Shown: positions 43,345 to 50,515 of the stretch, piece after piece
Layout of the letters: the number at the start of each line of letters is the position of its first letter
Numbering within the stretch: the first letter of the stretch is position 1
Position numbers and translations under genes: made by a program
Assembly (NCBI GenBank): GCA_030539495.1
Contig: JAUNRX010000002.1
Location: 3,914-67,913 of the forward strand
Origin: a bacterium
GTDB lineage: Bacteria > Bacillota > Clostridia > Lachnospirales > Lachnospiraceae
DNA length: 64,000 nucleotides
Reading direction: 5' to 3'
Notes under the pieces: generated by a model
Told to the model about the DNA's origin: nothing
What the model saw: the letters and a program-made list of their open reading frames with translations, nothing else
Databases searched by the model: none

Positions 43345-44268
43345 ATGAAATTGAAACAGCGTTCAAAAGGCGTACTTTTAGTAGTGATTGCTACTATGTT
43401 ATGGGGTGTCTCTGGCACTGTGGCAGAGTTCTTGTTTAAAGAACAAGGATTTAATGCAGAGTGGCTGGTAGATATACGATTATTGGCATCCGGCATATTA
43501 CTTTTAGCATATGCTTCCTATAAGAAAGATACTTCGGTAAGAGAAATATGGACCTGCAAGAAAGACTGGATTTCCTTATTCGTTTTCAGTATCTTAGGAG
43601 TTGTAGGCGCCCAATATACCTATTTTGCATGCATTAGCTACAGCAATGCTGCGACGGCAACAATCTTGCAATATCTCAATCCAGTCATTATTACTTGTTT
43701 CGTAACCATTCGCATGAAAAAGCTTCCAAACAAGACCGAAATGCTCGCTATCTGTCTTGCAATCATTGGAACTGGTTTTATTATTACAAAAGGAGATCTC
43801 CATAGCCTTTCCATTTCCGGAATGGCATTATTCTGGGGAATCTTGTCTGCATTTGCATCCGCAGTTTACACATTACAGCCAATTTCCCTTCTAAAGAAAT
43901 ATAGCTCCATTGCAGTGATTGGCTGGGGCATGCTGATTGGTGGAATTCTTTTTGCATTTGTAAGAGCACCATGGCAGTTTACCGGAACGATTTCTCCTGT
44001 CTCCATCCTAGGAGTACTATTTGTCGTATTATTTGGCACACTAATTGCCTTCTACTGCTACCTAGAAAGTCTGAACTATATCAAGCCAACGGAAGCAAGC
44101 ATTCTTGGCTGTATTGAGCCATTATCTGCGGCCTTTTTATCGGTACTCTGGCTAAAAACTCCATTTGGCTTCTTTGATTTTACTGGAACTGCCTGCATTA
44201 TCATTACGATTATGATTTTATCCCTTACAAAAAATGAGGCTTCATTAGAGCCAATAACTCAAAATTAA
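43345..44268 (+). CDS. EamA/DMT-family transporter
   Basis: A 307-residue protein with ten transmembrane helices in two homologous EamA halves (LWGVSGTVAEFLFKEQGF… and ILSAFASAVYTLQPISLL…). Members export metabolites or drugs by proton antiport. GAGGAGAGG stands upstream of the ATG. The substrate is not deducible. The gene is transcribed together with, or terminated before, the downstream Ca2+/H+ exchanger gene depending on the hairpin at 44280-44326. Confidence 0.85.
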   Translation: MKLKQRSKGVLLVVIATMLWGVSGTVAEFLFKEQGFNAEWLVDIRLLASGILLLAYASYKKDTSVREIWTCKKDWISLFVFSILGVVGAQYTYFACISYSNAATATILQYLNPVIITCFVTIRMKKLPNKTEMLAICLAIIGTGFIITKGDLHSLSISGMALFWGILSAFASAVYTLQPISLLKKYSSIAVIGWGMLIGGILFAFVRAPWQFTGTISPVSILGVLFVVLFGTLIAFYCYLESLNYIKPTEASILGCIEPLSAAFLSVLWLKTPFGFFDFTGTACIIITIMILSLTKNEASLEPITQN

Positions 44269-44279
44269 TATTATATTTT

Positions 44280-44331
44280 ACCTCCGTACTGGATAACCTA
44301 ATTGCTAGATTATTCTAATCGGAGGTATTTT
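44280..44331 (+). promoter_or_regulatory. Hairpin hiding the ribosome binding site of the cation exchanger gene
   Basis: ACCTCCG (44280-44286) pairs with CGGAGGT (44320-44326), which contains the ribosome binding site of the next gene. The inner GGATAA/TTATTC adds pairs. TATTTTT follows, so the same hairpin may serve as a terminator of the EamA gene or as a translational lock. Confidence 0.5.
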
Positions 44332-44332
44332 T

Positions 44333-45379
44333 ATGAAATTCTTAAAATATATGCTGATCTTTATTCCAGTAAGCTTTGCAGCAAAATTTATGGGTGCTTC
44401 TGGAACCATTATGTTTATCCTGTCGTGCCTGTCCATTATCCCGCTAGCCGGTCTTATGGGTGAAGGAACGGAGGAGATTTCCTTCTATTCCGGCCCCAAA
44501 ATTGGTGGCTTTTTAAATGGTACGTTTGGCAATGCGACGGAACTGATCATCTCCTTCTTTGCCCTAAAAGAAGGCCTGTTTGAAGTTGTAAAGTCCTCCA
44601 TCGCAGGCGCAGTCATTGGAAATGTACTTCTCGTTGTAGGTGCCAGCATGCTCGCTGGCGGCCTGAAGTTTAAGACGCAAAAGTTTAATCCGAAAGTAAC
44701 CCAGGTAACTTCAAGCATGCTGCTCTTTGCAGTAATTGGCTTATGTATTCCGGCCCTCTTTACCCATACAGTTGACCCAGCCCTGCTAAATACAAGATAT
44801 GAAGGACTAAGTATCTTTGTGGCAGCCGTTTTAATTATCATCTATGCCCTAAGCCTGCTGTTCTCCTTCAGTACGCATAAGGAACTCTACGCAGTATCTG
44901 ATCATTCCGAAGAAGGCACTGCAAAATGGTCCTTAAAGAAGGCGATTGCAGTCTTAGTTGCTGCAACTGTCCTAATCGCCATTGAAAGTGAATTCTTAGT
45001 AGGTGGCATTGAGTCCATTACAGAAAGTCTTGGATGGAGTGAATTCTTCGTGGGCATCATTCTAATTCCTATTATCGGAAATGCAGCAGAGCACAGTACT
45101 GCAATCGTTATGGCTCGTAAAGATAAGATGGATGTTGCTTTGGAAATTGCCCTAGGTTCTAGCTTGCAGGTCATTCTATTTGTTGCACCAGTTTTGATCT
45201 TTATCAGCCTGATCTTTACTCCTATGAGTATTATCTTCAATGAGTTTGAGTTAATCGCATTAATTGCCTCCGTCCTAATTGCAAATAATGTCTCTCAAGA
45301 TGCGGAATCAAACTGGTTAGAAGGCGTACAGTTACTTGCCGTGTACCTGATTATTGCGGCTTCGTTCTTTATTATTTAG
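44333..45379 (+). CDS. Calcium/proton exchanger (CaCA family)
   Basis: A 348-residue antiporter with 11 helices in two inverted halves. The alpha repeats are visible: GNATELIISFFALKEG in the first half and GNAAEHSTAIVMA in the second, each with the acidic residue that binds Ca2+. It exports Ca2+ in exchange for H+. Its start is the ATG at 44333, with CGGAGG seven bases upstream. Confidence 0.9.
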   Translation: MKFLKYMLIFIPVSFAAKFMGASGTIMFILSCLSIIPLAGLMGEGTEEISFYSGPKIGGFLNGTFGNATELIISFFALKEGLFEVVKSSIAGAVIGNVLLVVGASMLAGGLKFKTQKFNPKVTQVTSSMLLFAVIGLCIPALFTHTVDPALLNTRYEGLSIFVAAVLIIIYALSLLFSFSTHKELYAVSDHSEEGTAKWSLKKAIAVLVAATVLIAIESEFLVGGIESITESLGWSEFFVGIILIPIIGNAAEHSTAIVMARKDKMDVALEIALGSSLQVILFVAPVLIFISLIFTPMSIIFNEFELIALIASVLIANNVSQDAESNWLEGVQLLAVYLIIAASFFII

Positions 45380-45388
45380 ATACTAAAT

Positions 45389-45441
45389 AATAAAACATCC
45401 TAGTGTGTTATATAAGTTGTACACACTAGGATGTTTTTATT
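45389..45441. terminator. Bidirectional terminator
   Basis: AATAAAACATCCTAGTGTGT pairs with ACACACTAGGATGTTTTT around 12 bases. It serves the converging exchanger and ABC-F genes and overlaps the ABC-F stop. Confidence 0.85.
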
Positions 45442-47383
45442 TTAATTCGCATACATGGTTATTAAGCTCTGTCTCTGTTTCCACCATACGCTCTAACAGG
45501 CTCTCTTGGTTCTTCTCCTCTTTGGCAATCTTCTCTTCCAATTCTGTTAGCTTTTGATAATCTGAGGCAATTTCCGGATTTATCTGCTGCATTTGTAAAG
45601 CTGCCAGATGCTCCTCGCTTTCTGTCAGCATCTTCTCATATTTTTCTAATTGCTGTTTCAATCTCGACAAGACTTTTCCAGGATTATAATATGTCTTCTT
45701 ATCAAACACATCCGATAGCGTTGGCTCTGCTTTCTGAGGCTTATTAGGAGCCACCTTTGTCTCATTCGTACTATGCTTTTTCTCAAGATATTCCTCATAT
45801 CCCATAGGATAATACTGTACCTGGCTTTCTTCAAAACTTAAAATCCCTGTTGCGATCTCACGAATAAAATAACGGTCATGAGAGACAAAGAGAATCGTTC
45901 CCGTATAAGTTTTAAGCATCTGTTCCAATGCTTCCTTTCCAATCAGGTCCATATGGTTTGTGGGTTCATCCAAGATTAAAAGATTTGGCTGACGTTTAAA
46001 TAACTTACATAATGCCAGGCGCACTTTCTCACCACCAGAAAGCTGTCCTAATTCTTTAAATACATCATCCTGGGAAAATAAAAAGCTTCCCAGCGCATTT
46101 CGTACCTCAACCTCTTTTAATGTAGGGTATTCATCCCAGAAATCATCCAATACTGTCTTCTTTGGATCCTTACTTTCCGCAACTGCTGCCTGCTGGTCAA
46201 AATACTCCCACTCAACTCGAGGCCCAAACGAATAGGTTCCTCCAAGCTTATCAATGGTTCCTACAAGTGTCTTTAATAAGGTGGATTTTCCTTTTCCATT
46301 CTCACCGATCACAGCAATTCGGTCCCCACGGTTCATTTGAAAGGATACTTTGCTAAGAAGCGTATCATATCCAATCTGAAGTCCTTTCACCGTCAAAACC
46401 TCTGTATAGCTTGTAACCCTTGGTACAAACTGTCCCTGAAATGCTTTTGTATCAAATCTGCGTGGTTTCTCCACCTTCACCATATGTTCAATCACCTTGC
46501 GCTTTGATCTTGTTGCTGCTACCTTTGTAGGAGTATTCTTCCACTTCTCAATCCACTCTGTCAGACGTTTTATCTCTGCTTGCTGTTCTTCATAGTCCTT
46601 TTCCTGCTTCTCCATTGCTTCTTCCTTTTGATGAAGAAAAGCAGTGTAATTTCCTTTGTACCTCTTGATATGATGATATTCAATTTCATAGGTTATATCT
46701 ATGACATGGTCTAAGAACATTCGATCATGGGATACAATAACGACTGCTTTATCGTAATTTTTTAGATACCCCTCCAGCCATTCTATAGTTGGCATATCCA
46801 AATGGTTGGTTGGCTCATCCAACAGCATTATATCCGGCCTGCTAAGTAATAACTTGACGAAGGCAATCTTCGTCTGCTGCCCTCCTGATAATGTTCCAAT
46901 CGGTCTATCTAAATCCGATAGTTCAAAACCAAATCGCTGAAAAACGGTCTTCATATCCTGTTGATATGAGTACCCTCTGAGTGCCTCCATCTTTGCCTGA
47001 AGAGACGCGTACTCATTTAAAAGCTGTGAACTTGACTGCTGTTTTAATAACTCGCTTATCTTAAGCATTCTCGTTTCACATTCAAACACGGGCGCAAACA
47101 CTTTTAAGATTTCCTGTTCCACCGTAATCTCACTATCTTCAAAGCTAATCTGCTTTAGATATCCAATACGCTGTGTGCCAGCCATTGTAATACCACATTC
47201 CTCATCACTATCTAAATTACTCATTTCAATTTCTCCGGAGATCAATTTCATCAGCGTAGTCTTTCCACACCCATTCCGTCCAATTACAGCAATTTTCTCC
47301 GAATCATGAATTTCAAAGTTTACATCCTCTAATATTAAATCTGCAGCATATTTTACAATTGCATGTCTAATCTGATATCTCAT
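45437..47383 (-). CDS. ABC-F family ATPase with leader-controlled transcription
   Basis: A 648-residue protein with two ABC domains and no membrane segment. Domain 1: GRNGCGKT, LSGGQQTK, LDEPTNHLD. Domain 2: GENGKGKS, LSGGEKVR, LDEPTNHMD. The interdomain linker (about 235-310) is rich in Lys/Glu, and a coiled coil (about 560-648) ends the protein, as in YdiF/Uup-like members. Such proteins act on the ribosome, in translation control or antibiotic protection. The upstream promoter, 25-codon leader ORF and terminator suggest induction by ribosome-stalling conditions. The start ATG has AGAGGTGAAG upstream. Confidence 0.88.
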   Translation of the reverse strand: MRYQIRHAIVKYAADLILEDVNFEIHDSEKIAVIGRNGCGKTTLMKLISGEIEMSNLDSDEECGITMAGTQRIGYLKQISFEDSEITVEQEILKVFAPVFECETRMLKISELLKQQSSSQLLNEYASLQAKMEALRGYSYQQDMKTVFQRFGFELSDLDRPIGTLSGGQQTKIAFVKLLLSRPDIMLLDEPTNHLDMPTIEWLEGYLKNYDKAVVIVSHDRMFLDHVIDITYEIEYHHIKRYKGNYTAFLHQKEEAMEKQEKDYEEQQAEIKRLTEWIEKWKNTPTKVAATRSKRKVIEHMVKVEKPRRFDTKAFQGQFVPRVTSYTEVLTVKGLQIGYDTLLSKVSFQMNRGDRIAVIGENGKGKSTLLKTLVGTIDKLGGTYSFGPRVEWEYFDQQAAVAESKDPKKTVLDDFWDEYPTLKEVEVRNALGSFLFSQDDVFKELGQLSGGEKVRLALCKLFKRQPNLLILDEPTNHMDLIGKEALEQMLKTYTGTILFVSHDRYFIREIATGILSFEESQVQYYPMGYEEYLEKKHSTNETKVAPNKPQKAEPTLSDVFDKKTYYNPGKVLSRLKQQLEKYEKMLTESEEHLAALQMQQINPEIASDYQKLTELEEKIAKEEKNQESLLERMVETETELNNHVCELK

Positions 47384-47412
47384 CTTTCTTCACCTCTATC
47401 TAAGCGCTAAAA

Positions 47413-47471
47413 CAAAGTGTCAGTTCCACACACTTTGCTAGCATCACTTTGGCTTGTTGTTCGCATAAATC
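47413..47471. repeat. Dispersed repeat, copy D
   Basis: CAAAGTGT (47413-47420) and ACACTTTG (47430-47437) are inverted arms like those of copy A. ACTTTGGCTTGTTGTTCGCA follows (47446 on) and matches copy E at 117-143. It lies in the leader of the ABC-F gene, between the attenuator-type terminator and the start codon. Confidence 0.6.
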
Positions 47472-47506
47472 AAAAAAGGCCATAGCAGGAATACCTACTA
47501 TGACCT
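47472..47506 (-). terminator. Leader terminator (candidate attenuator) of the ABC-F gene
   Basis: Minus-strand AGGTCATAGTAGG pairs with CCTGCTATGGCCT (13 bp, two G-U) around TATT and is followed by TTTTTT. It stands 26 bases after the leader ORF stop and about 90 bases before the ABC-F start, so read-through is needed for expression. Confidence 0.75.
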
Positions 47507-47532
47507 AGATCTATAATAAATCAAATTATTTT

Positions 47533-47610
47533 TTATCTACTCATTGTAAAAGAAGGTAACCAACTATATTCTAACTGCTGTTTTCTACACATATTTTTCT
47601 TACTCATCAT
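47533..47610 (-). CDS. 25-residue leader peptide upstream of the ABC-F gene
   Basis: ATG at 47610, followed by a second ATG codon, opens 25 codons: MMSKKNMCRKQQLEYS then WLPSFTMSR. AGGAGG (47619-47624) stands eight bases upstream, an optimal ribosome binding site. The promoter at 47643-47671 places the transcript start only some 25 bases before the ATG. The position between promoter and terminator fits a stalling leader peptide as known for inducible vga/lsa/vmlR/msr genes. No similarity to a described leader is claimed. Confidence 0.7.
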   Translation of the reverse strand: MMSKKNMCRKQQLEYSWLPSFTMSR

Positions 47611-47642
47611 TGTTTGTTCCTCCTTTTCTTTATATAACTCAT

Positions 47643-47671
47643 ATAATACCATATAATACCATTTGCAACAA
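47643..47671 (-). promoter_or_regulatory. Sigma-A promoter of the ABC-F leader
   Basis: Minus-strand TTGTTG (47666-47671), 17 bases, TATTAT (47643-47648), with the decamer TGGTATTATA present twice in tandem across the -10 region. Confidence 0.65.
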
Positions 47672-47694
47672 GGGGTTCTTTTTACATTTTAAGG

Positions 47695-48807
47695 CTATTT
47701 AATATCATCTAATAATTCCATTGCTACATACTCTACAGAATAGTTACCTATAACAGTTCTTGGGGCCACGTTATTATCTCTACCTAAAAACATATAAAAG
47801 TGATAATCTTCATTCTTACTTTTTCCTACGACATTCATATCAAATTCAATGAATAGTCTGTCATAATTATATTCAGGATTATCAGCATATCCATTAATAA
47901 ATCCTTCATAATCGTCATCATCATTTAAATTTTCTTCTTGCCTTTTAACGACAAAATGTACCTTTTGCTCACTATTTGGTAATAAATTAATCGTACACTT
48001 TTCAGAATTTATATGCTGCATTGCTTTCAAAATTAAATAAGACCCCTCTGGATTATCGTCATATTCCTTTAAAAAGGAAATATTTAAATTCTTTATATTT
48101 ATTTCATTTATAACTGTTCTTCCTATATTTCTTAATATAAATGATAATACAAATGACTGTTCTCTTTCAGTGCTTTTATCAAAATTAAAAACATTACCCC
48201 AAAAAGCATATTTTGAATGATAAGATCTTACCTCAGCAAAAGTATTCGCTATATCTACAAAAGGAATCTCTATATCTTCACATAATCTATTTATTAGAGC
48301 ACTCTGTTCTTTTGATATTTTCTCAAACTCCTTTGAAGTTAAAATTCTAGAGTTAATATCTGTTGCTACTTCAATAATTTCATCCTGTTTATCCAAAATT
48401 CTCTTATCTGCAAAAGTCATTGATTTACTTAGCTTTTCGGTATACCCAGTTACAAAAATTTTATATCGTTTAAATAATGCCTCTTTATTTTGATTGTTAT
48501 CCGGAAAACTTTTTCCTAAACACAAATATTCATCATAGTACCTATCGAATTCAGTTCTTAGTTCTTTTTCTGAATAATGAGGATTTGATTTTTGAAGCTC
48601 CTTACAATATGTATTTACCAGTATTTCAAAATATTCTTTAAATAATTCATTATTTTCTCCTTCCATAGCTTTTTTAATTTGTTTATTAGTTCTGTTTGTT
48701 TCCTCAATCGTATCAACTACTCCATTAAAAAATCCCTTCATACAATTGTCGATTAAGTCTTCACTCATTTTTTCACAGATTTTAGCTATCGTAAATGTCA
48801 CTCTCAA
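47695..48807 (-). CDS. Hypothetical protein
   Basis: A 370-residue, soluble, charged protein with a helical N-terminal two-thirds (FFNGVVDTIEETNRTNKQIKKAMEG, then FDRYYDEYLCLGKSFPDN) and a strand-rich C-terminal part. No motif, signal peptide or known family recognised. The start is unsure: TTG at 48807 with GGAG close by, GTG six bases later, or ATG at 48768 without a ribosome binding site. It is AT-rich and stands alone between the ABC-F leader promoter and the GlcG remnant; an accessory or phage-derived origin is possible. Confidence 0.6.
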   Translation of the reverse strand: MRVTFTIAKICEKMSEDLIDNCMKGFFNGVVDTIEETNRTNKQIKKAMEGENNELFKEYFEILVNTYCKELQKSNPHYSEKELRTEFDRYYDEYLCLGKSFPDNNQNKEALFKRYKIFVTGYTEKLSKSMTFADKRILDKQDEIIEVATDINSRILTSKEFEKISKEQSALINRLCEDIEIPFVDIANTFAEVRSYHSKYAFWGNVFNFDKSTEREQSFVLSFILRNIGRTVINEINIKNLNISFLKEYDDNPEGSYLILKAMQHINSEKCTINLLPNSEQKVHFVVKRQEENLNDDDDYEGFINGYADNPEYNYDRLFIEFDMNVVGKSKNEDYHFYMFLGRDNNVAPRTVIGNYSVEYVAMELLDDIK

Positions 48808-48976
48808 TATTCTCCATTTTATAATTAGTTATTTACCAAATTACTAGACTTTAGATAAAATAGTAATTTAGCATATCATCAAAAATAATATTCTATAATA
48901 TTATAAGAATTATGTCTATTAAAATCCTTTAAATAATAAACATAAGATTGATTCGTGTAAGAAAGGAGGTATCACT

Positions 48977-49347
48977 ATGTCCGAATTACTTACGGAACAA
49001 CTAACACAAAAAATCATCTCCGACATTAACAATCAGCTGCAATTAAATTATCTCAACTTGCAGACAACAGTTGACTTATTAGAAGCTGGACAAAGCCTAT
49101 ACTGCAGTATCCTTACAACTTCCAGCCAAAGAAATCGCCAAGGAGATTCAGCCATGTAAGTCATTATACGGACATCAAAATACATGTCCTGACCAATTCT
49201 GTTTCTTTGGAGGTGGTATTCCTCTTATGGTTAATACCGTTTGTATTGGTGCAATCGTTGTCAGTGGTGGGAACGGTGGATCAGGATACCTCGATTGCAA
49301 GGCATATTGTTGGCACGTTTCTGGATGAGAATTTTCCCAGAAACTAA
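48977..49347 (+). pseudogene. Broken GlcG/HbpS (haem-degrading/DUF336) family gene
   Basis: An intact AAAGGAGG and ATG start a 40-codon stretch (MSELLTEQLTQKIISD…). The first frame then stops at 49157-49159, but another frame carries KAYTAVSLQLPAKEIAKEI and then CFFGGGIPLMVNTVCIGAIV, the family's core. One base later it continues TVDQDTSIARHIVGTFLDEN to TAA at 49345. Two disruptions are seen: loss of the middle of the protein before KAYTA, with a frameshift, and an extra G in GGTGGGAACG. The family binds haem or small ligands. The gene is not functional as sequenced. Confidence 0.7.
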
Positions 49348-49383
49348 AAAAGCAGAGAAACATTTTTGCTTCTCTGCTTTTTT
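49346..49383. terminator. Bidirectional terminator
   Basis: AAAAAAGCAGAGAA pairs perfectly with TTCTCTGCTTTTTT around 10 bases. It separates the broken gene from the convergent phosphotransacylase gene. Confidence 0.85.
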
Positions 49384-49391
49384 CTATCGTA

Positions 49392-49991
49392 TTAGTTATT
49401 TGATTTACGTAATACAACATAGTCTTTATTCTTTAAGGCACATGCATTTGCTTCATCCGTATCCAGATGCATTTCCAATTCAAACTGCTCAGAAACACGT
49501 ACAAGAACGTTTCCTAAGATTACCTTGCGTTCTCCAAACGTTTCTACTTCTACAATTTCCTTATCTTTCACGCCAAATACTTCTGCTTGTTTTGGTGACA
49601 TGTGGATATGACGAAGTGCTACAATGGTTCCTTTTTCTAGATTAACAGTTCCATTAGGACCAACCAATTCTAATCCAGGTGTAACTTCAAGATCTCCAGA
49701 CTCTTTAATTGGAGCCTTTACTCCAAGACGAAAGCTATCTGTAAGTGAAATTTCCACTTGGCTCTCTTTACGCACTGGTCCAAGGATACGAACGTTCTCG
49801 AATTCTCCTTTTGGTCCACGAATTGTGATTGTCTCATTACTTGCAAACTGTCCTGGCTGTACAAGATCTACCTTTTTTGTAAGCTCATATCCCTCTCCAA
49901 ATAGAATTTCTAAATCTTCTTTTGAGATATGAACATGTTTATTCGATATTCCAACTGATATCTTCGGTTGTATTGTTTGTTCGTTTTGCAT
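49392..49991 (-). CDS. pduL: PduL-type phosphate acyltransferase
   Basis: A 199-residue enzyme of the PduL family, which interconverts acyl-CoA and acyl-phosphate (propionyl or acetyl). The His-rich metal-binding motifs are NKHVHIS near residue 18, RHIHMS near residue 127, and EMHLDTDEANAC at the end. Two related beta-barrel domains are evident from the repeat of these motifs. No shell-protein genes for a microcompartment are nearby, so it may be the general cytosolic phosphotransacylase. No encapsulation-type N-terminal extension is apparent. Confidence 0.9.
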   Translation of the reverse strand: MQNEQTIQPKISVGISNKHVHISKEDLEILFGEGYELTKKVDLVQPGQFASNETITIRGPKGEFENVRILGPVRKESQVEISLTDSFRLGVKAPIKESGDLEVTPGLELVGPNGTVNLEKGTIVALRHIHMSPKQAEVFGVKDKEIVEVETFGERKVILGNVLVRVSEQFELEMHLDTDEANACALKNKDYVVLRKSNN

Positions 49992-50170
49992 TTTTTTAAC
50001 TCCATTTTTCTAACTGTACTCTGATTATTAAAATCATCACTATTCTATCATATTATAGGTTCATTTGATACTATTTTGTAAATTTTGAGTTGTACTATTG
50101 TTGGGCTGTATGGATATATAAGATTTACGGTGTATTATGCCCAATTCATCTTCCTAAACATCCATAACTA

Positions 50171-50197
50171 AAAATGACCCATACCGGGTCATTTTTT
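50171..50197. terminator. Terminator after the 41-residue ORF
   Basis: AAAAATGACCC pairs with GGGTCATTTTT around ATACC. T-run on the plus strand; the minus-strand small gene at 50205 stops eight bases away. Confidence 0.7.
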
Positions 50198-50204
50198 TAG
50201 CTGC

Positions 50205-50330
50205 TTATTTCTTTTCTAAATTTCTAATTTCACGAGCTAATTTTCTACATATACCTAAGTTATCATTTCCATTCTCAGAAAGGATATGCAGCTTTTCACT
50301 CAAAATGGCAATTTTCTGTTGGTTTGTCAT
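50205..50330 (-). CDS. Small 41-residue hypothetical protein
   Basis: ATG at 50330 opens 41 codons (MTNQQKIAILSEKLHILSEN… to …LAREIRNLEKK), a polar helical protein. AGAAGG lies about eight bases before the ATG, a strong promoter (TTGACA/TAAACT) stands about 110 bases upstream, and an intrinsic terminator follows directly. Promoter, ribosome binding site and terminator together support a real gene. Family not recognised. Confidence 0.65.
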   Translation of the reverse strand: MTNQQKIAILSEKLHILSENGNDNLGICRKLAREIRNLEKK

Positions 50331-50437
50331 TTTTTCGCCTTCTTTCTAACACTAGGCCATTGTTCTGCTCCAAAAGAGAGTACAACCACGGTCAAAATTA
50401 AGTTGAAAAATAGTTTTTCTTCTTATCAAGCAACATT

Positions 50438-50466
50438 AGTTTAGTTCCCAAACATCCAATTGTCAA
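50438..50466 (-). promoter_or_regulatory. Sigma-A promoter of the 41-residue ORF
   Basis: Minus-strand TTGACA (consensus -35, 50461-50466), 17 bases, TAAACT (50438-50443). It would give an untranslated leader of about 100 nt. Confidence 0.6.
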
Positions 50467-50515
50467 GTTTTTCCTTACTCATAATTTTCTAACTATAATA
50501 TAGGAGTACTTCCTA

